64,000 bases of DNA from Brachionus manjavacas (Eukaryota; Rotifera; Eurotatoria; Ploima; Brachionidae). The stretch covers positions 4,774,001-4,838,000 of the forward strand of contig JAHQIY010000002.1 in the NCBI GenBank assembly GCA_019054805.1, given 5' to 3'. This document shows positions 24,926-37,734 of this stretch, one piece after another. Under the pieces are notes generated by a model. That model saw only the letters and a list, made by a program, of their open reading frames with translations. It did no database searches and was not told the DNA's origin. Each line of letters opens with the position of its first letter. The first letter of the stretch is position 1. The position numbers were made by a program, and so were the translations under genes.

Positions 24926-26149
24926 AGAATTTTTCTGATTTCATGCTTTAAATTTTTCTTAATTAACAAAAAAATAAACTTCAAATTAGTGATTCCACAT
25001 AAATTGTCTCGGAATATTTTCAGTCCAAAAAAATTATTTACAATTGAATTAAAGTTTTTCAATTATCTTGTCTTATTAATCGTAATATCTGATATTTTAA
25101 CTCATTCGGAATATTTTATTCGACTCAACATAAATTTTGTAGGTCGACAATTAATAAATTGATTTAGACTCCAAAAGCTTTAAATTAGATTAAAATTGTT
25201 CAAATGAAGGAAAGCAATGTCGGCAAGCATTTATTCAAATAAGACTTAATTTCAACTGGCTTTATTTGAAATTTTCGAGTGGTTTTCGAGTTGAAATTTA
25301 GATGACCGTGACAATATTATCAAAGTTTAAGCGTATATAAATAAATTGATTTTTATGCATTTGAAAGAATTCGGAAAATTTCAATTAGTTTAATTAGTTA
25401 GTTTAGTGTTTATGACGTTGTCCTAGTCAAGCAGGATCCTATTAAGTTTTTAATTTTCTTAATGGAATAAAATTATAGCTTATGAATAAATCAATTGGCA
25501 AATTAGGTCGCTCGTGTGGTTTAAAAGCCCTTTTACTAAGATAACTTAAGATTTTAATCTTTGATTTTATTTTCTTAAACTTTGATTAATCTAAAAGCCT
25601 TGCTAATAAATTATCTGTTTATTGATTTAGGCCTCGGGCTCAATTGTTCATTTAAGGTAAGCACATATGTCCATTTAATGGCTGTTGTATTAAGCATTTG
25701 TCATTAAACAAAAGAGAAAAAGAGCTGCCGCTTTAAATTCTCAGACAATCAAATTGTGGCCCTATTCGGATGAAAATATTCAAATTCAAATTGTTCTAGA
25801 TTTTTTTTTGTTTTTTTTTATCGTTTTTTGTTTTGTTAAAATTTTTCTAGGTTATAAAATTTTAAATTCTGAATTAATTTAATCAAAAACTTGTTCAAAG
25901 ACCCAAGTAATCTGATCAAGTTTACATGTCTTTTATTTCGTATTTTTGGCCATAAGATTTGAATTTCAAAGCGGTTTTAGTTTCTAAAATTTATCTCTGA
26001 TCAAATTTTGTCTGTATGCATTTCAACATCTAAATTAAACTTGTCAGCTATTGTGTAATTCGGAAAATAATTTCTAATTAATCTTTCAAACGAAATTTGA
26101 ATTCGATTCGGCCAGAAGGCTTTTGGTTACAGATTGATTTGTTTTGTTT

Positions 26150-26250
26150 TTGGAATTTTTTTATTTTTTTTAAATAAATTATTGAGCGGTAAAGCCCAGG
26201 GTTCATTCGAATGACATGAGCATCCGTCTCAACCCTAATGGCTTTTTAAT
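26150..26250 (-). repeat. retroposon-like 3' tail
   Basis: On the minus strand, GGGTTGAGACGGATGCTCATG and GAACCCTGGGCTTTACCGCTC are followed by an AATAATTTATTTAAAAAAAATAAAA tail. The arrangement (GC-rich block, then A-rich tail) is typical of a retroposon end. It is not a tRNA, because the T-arm consensus is absent. Confidence 0.35.
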
Positions 26251-28124
26251 TTTACCTTTTTACATAAGTTTAAAAATTTAAAAAAAAAAGACTAAATTTT
26301 TTATTTTTTCTTATTAAAATAATAGTTAGAGGAGGACCTAAAAATTAAAAAGAGTTCAATTAAATGGAATCTGTAGGTTTGTTAAGAAACGCTTGTGACC
26401 GAGGATTTTTCTTATAAAAATAATCCTAAAGTCTATAAACTTGGTTTTGAAAAAATTTAAAAAACCAATTTAAAATTCGGATTGTAAAGTAATTAGAAAA
26501 AAAAATAGAGCTCGTTTATGTCAAAGAAAACAAAATCGAACAATAAACTCAAATTTATTAATATTTGCATAGAACGATATAAATATGGATTTAGATAACT
26601 TGTTCTGACCCCAAACAAATTCAATTTAATTAGTTTATTATTAATTACTAATTTCAAGGTTTTATTTAAATACATTTATCTAAGACCGGGTCTTCAATAT
26701 CGGCTCGATCAGCACGATAAATATTTATATTTAAAAATTTGGCTATTAAATAACTCACATGTGCGCCTTTTTGCTTTGTACTCATTTTTGTTCAAACAAT
26801 TTGGGCCAAAAAAAATGTGCATTCAAAAAGATTCATTCTGTTTCTAATATTTACCATGCTGTTCATCAGTAAACCTATGGTTTCATTAAGTCGTATTATT
26901 TTTTCAGTATTTGTTCTTGTTTGATTTTATTTTTACAGTTCAGAGGCCTTATTAGTAAAATTTCCATTACCTTTTGCGTCCTGTTTTTACAAATATATAT
27001 GTTTTTTATTCTTTAATTTTCGCAATTTCCATCTAAGCATATTTCCTTCAGTTAAAATTAGAATGAAAGTTTCCGTGAAAAGTTACAAGATTTTTTCAAA
27101 TTAAATGTTTAAATAATTTTAATAGAAGTAGAAAAAAAGCTTTTTGTTGGCATTGTTTTTTTAATTAACACAAATGAATTAGTTAATCAAGGAATTTATT
27201 TAAATTAGTCTAGATTTTCAGTTGTAATCGTAGAGTTGTTGTTTTGCAATCAAGAGCTAGAGAAGGAAATAGATAAAAAATCGATCGAGAAGTGTTTTTA
27301 AATTAGCTCAAACTTAGGCTCTGAAATTATTTAAGAATTTCTTGGTCTAATTTTTGAGTCGTTTTTAATATTTTAAAAACTGTTCAGTAAAATTTTGTTT
27401 TTATATAAAAATGTCTCACTGGCAAATCATCAGGTCTATCTTTTATTTTATATTCATTGTTTATTTCACGTTTATTTATTTTTTTTTAAATAAGCAATTG
27501 ACAATCATGTAATCAAAAAGAGATTTTTTTTAATTTAATTTTATTAAATATGTTCGACTTTAGACGCTTCCAACTTCATTTTTTCGAATTAAAGGAAGAC
27601 CAAAACCATAAAGGGCTGCTCAAGGACATGACAAGTTATGAACAAAAAAATAATAAATATCTAGATTGTTTAGATTATATCGATCATGGGATAATTTTTT
27701 GTTTTGGTAGCTAACCTCTATCTTTAGATAATTTTCTATTATTTAAATAATTTTAAAGAAAAAACACAGGCAGCTCAAAATGAACCAAAGTCTTTATCTT
27801 CAGCGTGGGGAATATTCCTAAAAATAATTCCAAATAAAAATAAAGAATAATTATTAAAAAAAAGAGAAAAAAAATATATTAAGAAGTCAAAAAATCTCTA
27901 GTAATAGTAAAAATTTATTTTACTTTTACTGGATATTTATTATTATTCTATTTATTATGATTGATTATTATTTTCATGGTCAAAAAACCCATTCAGAAAT
28001 CAAAAATGACTTTCAGCAATTCCTACTTACTTCCAAAATTAAATCAAAATCGAGTTAAAATTTAAATTAATAATAGATTTTTACATAATATTAAAATCTT
28101 TAAATTAGATTTTTTTTTACTTTT

Positions 28125-28250
28125 TAATTTTATCAAAAATATCTTATAAAATTATATTACCAAATCAAAAGAAGGCTAAAAAGAACGCCTTTCGGAAAAA
28201 TTCCAAGGCTAATCTCTTTAAATAATAATATTAAATAAATAATAAGTTAT
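28125..28250 (-). repeat. LINE 3'-tail copy
   Basis: Contains AAAAGAACGCCTTTCGGAAAAATTCCAAGGCTAA with a T-rich start and TAAATAAATAA end, the same layout as the copy at 37600-37730, in the minus orientation. Confidence 0.5.
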
Positions 28251-28274
28251 TTTCACTTACTTTCAAGATCAAGT

Positions 28275-28365
28275 GAGTTATCATATCTTTATTTATTTAA
28301 AAAATATAAAATAATTTAGGCTGAGCTTTGGCCGGTTGAAAATTTTTATACCAAACAAAAAAAAT
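28275..28365 (+). repeat. LINE 3'-tail copy, plus orientation
   Basis: TTTATTTATTTAAAAAATATAAAATAATTTAGGCTGAGCTTTGGCCGGTTG is nearly the reverse complement of the 3' end of the LINE at 30430-30995, so this is the same family inserted the other way round, within about 25 bp of another copy. Confidence 0.6.
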
Positions 28366-28369
28366 TTTG

Positions 28370-30425
28370 GATAAAAGTTAGATAAATTTGAATTGAATTT
28401 TTAGATTTTGTACTGAATGTCGAAAAAAAGAATAATTTCATAAATAAATAAAGCAAAATGAATTGTTGTAGTTGTACAAAAGAAGTCAATTTTTTAAAAT
28501 GTAATTTAAATTAATTTTCAAGAAATTTGTTTTTTTTTCAAACAATAAATAATATTTTTTAATAAAAAGGATTGTCCCATTCAATTTTAAAGATTCGAAA
28601 AAACAAAAATTTATCAAAATCTCTATTTAACAGTTTAGATATCCAAAATTTAAAGTTTAATTTATCAAGTGTGAATGTTGGACACAGATAAGAAAATAAA
28701 TAGCTAAATGTACTTTTTTTTTCCAAATTAGACCGTTTGATCATTTGGCTCGAAAAAAGAGAAAAAAAAAAAATTTATTGATAGTAAAGTTTATTTTTTT
28801 TAATTATCTATTAGAGATTAAATCGGTAGAATAAATAGAATTTCGAAAAATTTACCCAGCAACACTTGGATTAATCTTGAAATTTGAGGTCGGCTTGTTC
28901 AAAGTTGAATTCAAGAATTTCTTAAAAATCAGACGACGGTGAAAGTCTCTTAGAGATAAGATAAATTACATTTTGTATTTACAATTGCATTTTGAATTCA
29001 AGATAAAAACAAAATGTCAATTGGATGTAAGAGGGTCCATTACAGTCAATTAGACAACGCGGCATAGCGGTTGGGAAAAAATGTCATAGAAAGAGATAAG
29101 CCGGGCTTTAAAAAAGCAAGATAATGCACACACTCACACTCTCTTTAATATCTTTCGTGCTAATTCGTTCATATTTAAATGATTAGTTACTTTGCAAAGC
29201 TCAGTTATTAGATCGGCTAGGAGTTTATTGATTTTTGGCCGAAATGGGGCCATAAACTATTTTTATCTTGGCTGAGCGAGATAACACCATGAATCGTGAA
29301 GGAAATTCGAATTAAAGATTAATGAACAAGTAAATAGCGTGTGAGTTAGCAATTTGAACAGAAAAAAGCTTATCTTAAGATTTTATCGTTGAATGAGGAA
29401 ATGGATTTTTCTGTTTGGCATTGGAAAACTTTACAACTATCAATTAGTAGAAGAAAAAAAACACCGGAAGAAACAAATTGTTATTTTAATGAATATTTTT
29501 GCAAATCGATAAAAATGTGCTCAGCGGTGTTAGCATTAAAGTTTATGTTTTTTTAATTATTCCATTTATTATTCTGTTGCCTTTGGACCATTTGTGTCAG
29601 TCGTAAAAATAGCCATAAAAACGAATATGCAGTGTCGGTGTGAGAAAAGAAGTACGCACACACTACACACACACATTGCGGTTTACGTAATTGCGGCCCT
29701 TAAGTAAAAAATTTAATTAAAATCTAGCTAGCCTTGATAGAAAATAGTTTTCAAAGGCAAATCGATTTTATAATTAAGTTATATATTCGGAGAGCAAGAG
29801 CTTGATTAGAATTCTAAGTTTTCGTCTGTGTTTATTGATTTATTTAATTTAATTTAACTTTTTCGCTTCACTACCTCTACACATCGTAAGGATTTCTCTA
29901 CATAGTTTATGCACTCGCGCCAAATTAGAACAAAGTGATAATAAGGTTCTAAATCAATAAAACCATTCTTTTGTTCAGTGCGCGTTCTATTTAGAACAAA
30001 ATTAAGCTTCGTTTGTCGTTTAGTCGCTTATAAAGCTTTACCTTCTAATTTAAAAGTTAGTTTTTTTTTGGATGTTTAAAATTCAATTAAAATAGAATTA
30101 TTTAATTTTTTTCTGCGTTATCTTTTTTTTTCAACTGGATATGACTTTTTTTTTTAACTTTTTTTGTTCATCATGCATATGGTCTTTACTAAAATAAATA
30201 ATAATAATAGACTTTTTGTCTCTTTTTGCTTTTTTAATTAAAAAATTATTTTTTTAAAATTTAATTTTTGTATCATAGTTTTTAAATATTATTTGGTGAG
30301 AATCTATTAAGATTCAGTATCAAGTATGAGGATATTCATTCAAGCAAGTTGTTTTTCGTATTTTTTGTGTTGTTTTAGCATTAACAGAAAAATTAAAATC
30401 TAAACTCAAATTAATTTACCTTTTT
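28370..30425. other. gene desert, somewhat GC-richer islets
   Basis: No gene. Several 50-150 bp patches (about 28860-29110, 29140-29330, 29580-29700 and 29870-30060) are visibly less AT-rich than their surroundings. They include CA-repeat stretches at 29124-29142 and 29652-29674. Such islets upstream of a developmental gene could be regulatory or non-coding exons; sequence alone cannot say. Confidence 0.35.
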
Positions 30426-30429
30426 TCAA

Positions 30430-30995
30430 AAAAATCTTTTTTTTTTTTCATTGTGAGGTGTCAAAAATCAATCATGTGACTGAAAAGAAGGACTTAGTCT
30501 CCATTCCAACCGGCCAAGGCCTCGCCTAAATTATTTTTTAAATATATAAATAAATTTGTAATTTCTGTTGATTTAATTTCGCTAAATTATTTCATTTATT
30601 ACTTGGTGGTTTTCTCCATTGAGGATGATTTTGTCGTAGTAATTGTGAGTTAAATTTAAAAGCCGTGGCTTTATCATTTCGATTTTTGCTTGTGAGTGAA
30701 TAAGTTCAGTACTATCCATGTAGTCAGAGCTAAGGCAAAAGCGAAGGGTTTTGTTTTGGAGAATTTGTAGACGGTCAAGTGCATTCTTGGATGTAATAAT
30801 AGCAATATGACTGTATTCGAAAATGGATCGTATACATTTTTTTTATAAATGTTTAATAATAATTGTGTGTTGATGATCAGAATTGTCCTTTCAAGGCTTT
30901 TAGTACATTTTGTCGGTCAGTGACTTTGTCACTTTTGTATTCAATGTGTTTCATAAAGCTTAATTTTGGATCGAATATTATACCTAGGAGTTTTT
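30430..30995 (-). mobile_element. 5'-truncated non-LTR retrotransposon (Jockey/CR1-like LINE)
   Basis: Minus-strand coding from about 30990 to the stop at 30584-30582 gives the end of a LINE reverse transcriptase protein: LLGIIFDPKLSFMKHIEY, then RSIFEYSHIAIITSKNALDRLQILQNKTLRF and a C-terminal tail. This is the thumb and post-RT region seen in Jockey/CR1-type elements. The frame shifts at least twice, around 30850-30890. After the stop come about 110 bp of 3' UTR with AATTTAGGCGAGGCCTTGGCCGG and a poly-A run (poly-T on the plus strand at about 30433-30446). The rest of the element was never copied or is lost, as is usual for LINE insertions. Confidence 0.8.
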
Positions 30996-33900
30996 TAATA
31001 ATTAAACATAAATTTTATTAATAAAAAAAAAATTGTAAAATTTTAAACAAAAAGTAATTTAATACACAAAATTTCAAAATTTAAATTTAATTAACAGTCA
31101 ACTTTTTTAAATATTCAAACTGAAACAGGCGTTTTTAAAGCTTAAAACAATAGGGTATAGGATAAATTTTATACTTTACTTACATACATAATTCAAAAAG
31201 ATAAAAAACTAATATTTTTGCGAGTTTTTCTTGTCAATTAGATGGAACTTCGCTGGGTTAACGATGAACGCCTGCGGCTCGAAAAAATCAGTCCAATGTC
31301 AAAGCGGAAATTAAAGTTATTTTTTTTTAAATTTTCTTGTTGAAAAATTGATAATTTAGCGCCATTATAAACTGAATATAACTCTATTTTTTTTAATTTC
31401 TATTATTAAATTTTTTGTCTTTTTTATGATCACCCATGTGGTGTTTACTGAAACAAATAAAATAACAAGCTAGGTATACTGTTTTAAAATCTTGACAAAG
31501 AAGTTATCAAAAGATGTGGGTAATAAAATTGTGATCAAAAAGTGATAAATATTCTAAACAGTAATGACTGAAATAAATCCTTCTTTATAGATCTGATCTA
31601 GTATTTTGGCAAAAAATGATTTCGACTCCTGTCACATTTAATGATTTTTTGTTTTAATTGAAGCTGGTGAATTTTACTACACTTCCTGTCAATAATTTAT
31701 TACTATTTGAATTTAAATTTCAAAAATAGTAAAATATTATTATTTGATAAATAATATAAGTTTTTTTTTAAATAAGAGAAAAAAGCTATTTTGAGCATTA
31801 AGAAATATTATAATTTAAATAAAATAAGAGTTTTTAGTATCTCATGGGCTGTTATTTCATGATTTTGTTTTCTCTTTCAAAAAAATAAAAACCTATTAAC
31901 AACCTAGTTTATCTATCTTTCATTATTTAGATTCAATGTGTTCGTGATAAATTGAAAAGAATTTTTAAAAAATTAAAACTTCATTTTTTAGTTCAAATAA
32001 GAAAAAATTGAAAAATTTCTCTTCTCAAGTTGAGTTTTAAATTTTTTGCGTTAATTGACCACAGCACAATGTTGCGTCATTGATAATTTTTTATAATTTA
32101 ATGTAAAGCTTAGCTATTTCCTGTCTTGATTCATATTTTGCTTCAATTGCATCACATCACCTTCAGAATTCAAAATCAGAAAAAATAGCTTAAAAATTTC
32201 TTGTTAAAGAAATCAGATCATTTAAGGGAGTCAAACAATTTCTAAAAACTAAAAAATATTGATCTTTAAATAAAAAAGTCAATATTTTTTTTTAAATTGA
32301 AAGTAAAAAAATTGTTACTTAGTTGTTCAAATTAAACAATAAGTTGATATTAATTAATAGCTGAATAATTGCTTTCATTTATTTAGCATTCAAGATTTAT
32401 TTTCATTGATCACGAAATAAAATATTAAATTTTTAAAGCTTAAAACTTTTTTATAAAAAAAATAAAAAAAAATTAGCAATCTAGAATGGACATTAAAAAA
32501 GAAAGCTGTGAAAACAACTTTTTAGGAAAATGAATTAGTTTTATTATTTTAATCATCGCCTATGTGGTATTTTTGAAACTAATAACAATGATTAAAAAGA
32601 TGAACCTGCTAGTGATTACTTCATTTTATTGTTTGAATGATTTAATATTTTTAATTATATATTTTGAAGTGAATTTTGAAAACTCTAGAGCTAGTAGAAG
32701 GTGCTAAGTTTGTCTTAGAATTAGACTGGTTAGCTCGGTTTCATCTAGAACAAATACAAGCCGAAATTTATTATGGCTAAAATAAGGTAAATACTAAAAA
32801 TTTTATACTAATGAATAATTAATAGTATGAATGGTGTATTAGGGCCTGAAAGAAAAATAATCGACAATAGTTAAGTTACATAACATAACAATGTGTTGTC
32901 TATGTCAAGCTTTTAAGAAATTAAAAACCATTTGTAAAATCGATTCAAAAGGTTTTTTTTATTTCGAATAAAAAGTTTAATAATCAATAGTATTCTAATT
33001 ATTTAATCTATGTATTGAAGTCTTTTTTGAATATTTTAGCAAAATATTTTTCTTTCTTAAGCGAGAGTGTAGGTAAAATTTTAAGTTATTCAAATATGAA
33101 GAGCAAGTTGTAGATAAAAATTTTAAGTGAAGAGGAAAAGAGAGAACCAAATCAGTTTTAGAATTCAAAGAATTTAAAGTGTGTTTATTCTAAATTTAAT
33201 CGTATTAATAAAAACGTAAATGAAAACTTGTCAAACACTTGAGCTAGGATCGATTTTAAGGTTTTAATTTACTTGAGCAAATACATTATGACATTGTAGA
33301 AATGTGTATTGAATTGTTCGAGTGCTTTTTCTGACTGTCAATTAAATTCGCTGCTTTACATTGACCTGTTTTTATTTATTTTAATAAAAAAGAAAAACGG
33401 AAAATTTAATTAGAAAAATATTCTTTTTTTATTAAAATTAAGGTACCGATTTAAATGGGCAAATTCTCATTGTCGGACTGTACGAGTGCCGCAACATGTG
33501 AATAAATATTTAGAGCAATCAGTCACCGGAGCGAGAAAAGACGACTAATCACCTGTGTATTTGGGATGTTAAACAGTTGTTGAATTTATTGCCTTTAAGA
33601 TTAGCATTAATTCGGATAGTAATAATTGTACAGGATCGATTTACAAATATTAAAAAGTCAAACAATATTTACCTATCTTATTTTTGTGAAGCTTGTAAAA
33701 TACCCAACACGATATTGTGCTAGATACTACAACTTGCATCGAAATTCACTCAAAAACAATACCTGTACAGATTCGATTGCACTCATGACCAAATATTATC
33801 AAGTCTGTATTTTTTGAAAAATATTTGAATGTCTTGATAGCACAGGTCTTAAGCATTTGTGGGATTCTTTTAAAACGAACTAAATAAATGAGTGAAGCTC

Positions 33901-36900
33901 ATTAAAAATTTGGTCAATTTTTTACTTTTTTTCTTAGTTTTGAATATTTTAGATGTGCATTTTTCTAATTTAAATTTTGTATTATTAATGCTACTTTAAG
34001 AGAAGTTTAATTCATCAATGATAATAGTAATTGAAAAATAATATCTATTTAATTTTTTTATTTATTTATTACTTAAGCAGGGGTCGATCCCCGACCTCTT
34101 GCTCGGCGTTCTGTTAAATAAGATAATGCTTTGTAAGAAATAAAGTAATAAGCAATTTTTCTAATAAATTTCTAATAATTTTCAAAAAAAAATTTAAAGA
34201 AAAGTATGATTCACTAATACACCGTAATCTATTCAGGGCATTATTGAACTTGAGAAGTTCATAGAGCTTGGCACTAAAAGAGTTTTGTACATATTTGTAG
34301 TAGTTGAAAAATATTATTATAACTACTATTTTTATTCAAAATCATCTTAATTCTAATTTTTTTAAACACAACATCTAGAACTCTAGATTATCAATCAAAT
34401 AATTTAATAACTTTTGTCACGAATACTTAATGAGAACAAACTGTAACGTAAACCATCGCTATCGATCATTTTTTTCATTCAGTAGATTAAACTTGGTATA
34501 ATATTTGACAAACGACTTGCTTTTGAATTTGACATTAAGACTAACAGAGTCCTACAATTAGTTCTAAAAATTAAGATAATTTTTTCTTAAAACAAAATGA
34601 CTATTCTTTTTTAAGGGCATTTTTCTCCAATATTTAAAAGTTTCAAAAAAATTTATGATTAAAATAAATCAAGCTTCATCAACTCATAAAATAAAAATTT
34701 ATTTTTAAATTCTTCAAATTGGTCTAATAAAACAATTTAAGAAATAAGCAATTAAATTTTTGTTAAGTTTGAGTTTATGACTCGAGGCAGTTTAAGTAGC
34801 GAGAAAAAATAAAACTCAAGGGATTTCTATTCCGCTTAATTCAATAATTAATGTCCCTGCTAAGAAAAGATTTTTGTTGTTGAAAAATTATTTTAATCAA
34901 TATGAAAGATGCCTTATCAATAAGCTAAAAATAAATTGATATCAAAAATTTTAATAATTTGATTTCGATTCTAATAATTCTTCGTTTGACTCAAGCGAAG
35001 ATTTATTTAAATAAATTTTAAACAATCAATTGAATTTTTTTTATTTTTTGGAAAAATAAGACAAAGTCATCTGAAACACTTATTTTCAAATATGGATAAA
35101 AACTGTATTGTTAGTGTAAAAATTTAAAGATAGATTTAAATTTAAAATTTTTTGGAAATTTATTATTGTATTTCTCAATTGAATTCAGAACATATTTAAT
35201 CAAAAATTTATTTTAGATTAATTGAACTATTGGGATATTCTGGTCTTGTGTTGTTGTAAACAAAATTGTTTTATTTCTACTCATGATCCGTAAGTATTGA
35301 TAAATTTTAGTTTTGAGATTAGAAAGCGTCAGATGGACATGATCGATTAATCAATAATCACTAACTGGCACACAGTTTCGATTAAACTCATGATAAATTT
35401 ATATCGAAAAATATTAATAACTATTTGGTGAAGTTTGCCTATTACTTTTTTAGTTAATAAATTTCTGCTTATTTACTTTGTCGGATATTGAAAGTCTAGC
35501 TCTATGATTCGATTTCTAAATTAAATTATCTCACCTATTCTGTTTTATAGCAAGCTTTGATTCAATGCAGTTTTGCGCAAATTAAATTTTGTTATTTTTA
35601 TTAAAATTATTTTTGTTCGGTCAAAAATGTTTGATTAAGTGTGACAATACTTCTAGGATTTGTCTAGTCGAATGAAGGAAATATTGATTTTTAGCTTTCT
35701 CTATTCATTAAAAATAAGTTTTAATTTAAACTTTTTTAATATCCCGATAGTATTAGCAAAAGATTAGCTAAAATCAACCATTTCCTAGCTAAACAACATT
35801 TATCTATTTTTAATAAAAATAATTTTTTTATGTTCTTTTCTTCAAGTTACATCAAATTTAGATTGAACTTTTTTGTCATCAATAACAAATAAAATCAATT
35901 TATTTTTTTAATATGGGAATTCTTTTAAATTTTTTGTTACCAGGAAAACATAAAAAAAAAGAATCTCTAAATTTTTAAATAAACAATAGCAAAATGCATA
36001 AGTGTAAAACAGTGATGAGTAAAAGCTCGTGGGACCAAACTTTGTTATCATTTCTCATAGAGCCCCTCAAGACTCAGTCTGACTATTATCAAAATAGTGT
36101 CGATGAACAAGAGATCATTTTCACATGTTGCCACACAAATGGTCACTTTCTCAACTCTCTTGGCCATTTAAGTTATATAACACTATATTTTTAAACATGT
36201 GATTGAATTTCAAATATTATCTGTAATGAAAAAGAGACATTTTTAATTAATTAGAAAAGACTAAACTTTACAAAACCTACTCAAATAACTGCAGTGCATG
36301 ATTTGGTTTAATTAAAACAATCAGCATGTTTTTTTAAACAAATTTAGCATTAATAATAGAATTATATAACAAGAAAAACATCAATTCAGAAATCGTTCAA
36401 GCAAGTTAAATAAGCTGATAGAGTTGCCACCCGTCGACACTAATTTGAATAAAAATTAGGTACTAGAGTTAAATTAATATGGATTTATTTGCTCGAAGTT
36501 GAACGTGACTACCAGTAAGAAGATAATTAAGTTTAGAGAGTTTAAAATTCAAATTTCGCCAAACAAAGTCAGTTCGGATCGAATGCAATTAATGTGAAAT
36601 TCGATCAAGGACTGTCGAATTGCTAATTCATGCAAATAAATGTCTAAACAAATAATTCGGAAGTTTATTTTTTTCTCTCTTGCAAAGATTTATAAAACGT
36701 CAAAATTTATTTATACTATCTTTTACAATTATCTATTTATAAGAAAATTTTATTTATTTTTTATCTTTTTTAGCTTTTTTAATCACCTATGTAGTAAAGC
36801 TAATTGTTATTCTTATTTTATTGCTTTCTTAGTCAAACAGAATTTTTTGGTCAATTTTAACCATGTTCTTGTCATTGTCCATGAATGAATTAGAATGGCT

Positions 36901-37130
36901 GGTTTGTGAAAATTAATTTTTACATTTCCTATTAACAAAATGGAAAATTTTACTTTCAGAATTGATTCTTTTTTTTTTTTTTACTTTTTTTTATTATTTT
37001 AACAATTAAAAACCGAACAGTTTAAAATTGAAAAAATACATCTTTTTGGGTGCAATTAAATAGTTTAGCCAAAATTAATGAAAATTTCAATAAAAAATTG
37101 ATATAATCTCAAACTAAGTTTTAAAATAAG
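30996..37130. other. gene desert, middle part
   Basis: About 6 kb without a supported gene. Islets at 33440-33580 and 35990-36180 are less AT-rich. Frames of 63-66 codons there show no family features. A retroposon-like tail lies at 34055-34110. Confidence 0.5.
34055..34110 (-). repeat. retroposon-like 3' tail
   Basis: On the minus strand, GCCGAGCAAGAGGTCGGGG and a GGGGTCGATCCCC palindrome run into an AAGTAATAAATAAATAAAAAAA tail. It has the layout of a retroposon end, and no coding part is visible. Confidence 0.35.
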
Positions 37131-37139
37131 TCTTGTTTT

Positions 37140-37260
37140 TTTTTAAATCAAATTTTTATCATAAGACTGAAAAGAATGATTAAGTACCTCTGCAAACTGC
37201 CTGAGCTTATTCGATTAGCTCAGTTTGGATTATAGATGATGTCTCTAAAAGTTGTTCTAA
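37140..37260 (-). repeat. LINE 3'-tail copy
   Basis: A T-rich run precedes GACTGAAAAGAATGATTAAGTACC and GCAAACTGCCTGAGC, matching the GACTGAAAAGAAGGACTTAGTC block of the LINE at 30430-30995. Confidence 0.5.
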
Positions 37261-37569
37261 CCTAACAATCGTACTAAGTCGATAAGTTTATTTACGTTAT
37301 AAATTATTTAATCAATTTGTACTCTAAAATTTTCGATAGCTATTTTTTTGGTAAAAAAAGCAGATAAGTATGACTAATTTATCATTTTTCTAAATTTAGA
37401 AATTTTTGTCATATTTTTAGATATAATTTTTTCCATGACTTTTAAGAAATTTAAAAAAATTAAATAAAACAATATTATTATTTTTAACTAGATTTTTGAA
37501 TTAGTCTGAAAACAATCTAATTTTTTATAGCCATTAATCATATGAATAAAATTTTTTTTTCTACTCTAA

Positions 37570-37730
37570 TTATATTTCTTTTTTTTTTTAAATTTTTAAA
37601 TACTTTTTTATCTAATAATCTAAGACTAAATATCCTAATTGCAATCAGGAGTGCTGAAAAGAAGGCGTCGCCATTCGGAAATGTCCTGGAAATTTTCTTT
37701 TCTTTTTAAAATAAAATAAATATTTAAAGT
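37570..37730 (-). repeat. LINE 3'-tail copy
   Basis: A poly-T run, then GTGCTGAAAAGAAGGCGTCGCCATTCGGAAATGTCCTGG, then AAAATAAAATAAAT. Same family layout, minus orientation. Confidence 0.5.
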
Positions 37731-37734
37731 TATG

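Larger units (their letters stand above)
21405..28265. other. gene desert, first part
   Basis: AT-rich sequence with no supported gene. It holds a diverged LINE tail at about 22930-23010, a 30-bp minisatellite at 24841-24925, another tail-like piece at about 26150-26250 and a LINE tail at about 28125-28250. The open frames here (up to 75 codons) are low complexity. Confidence 0.55.

Noticed and set aside
26180-26230. tRNA gene or tRNA-derived SINE
   Set aside because: The T-arm consensus and cloverleaf are absent; the block is better explained as a retroposon 3' end. No tRNA was recognised anywhere in the window.
35994-36194. 66-codon frame in the desert
   Set aside because: It starts with ATG and has mixed composition, but there is no motif, splice context or neighbour support; kept only as part of a GC-richer islet.
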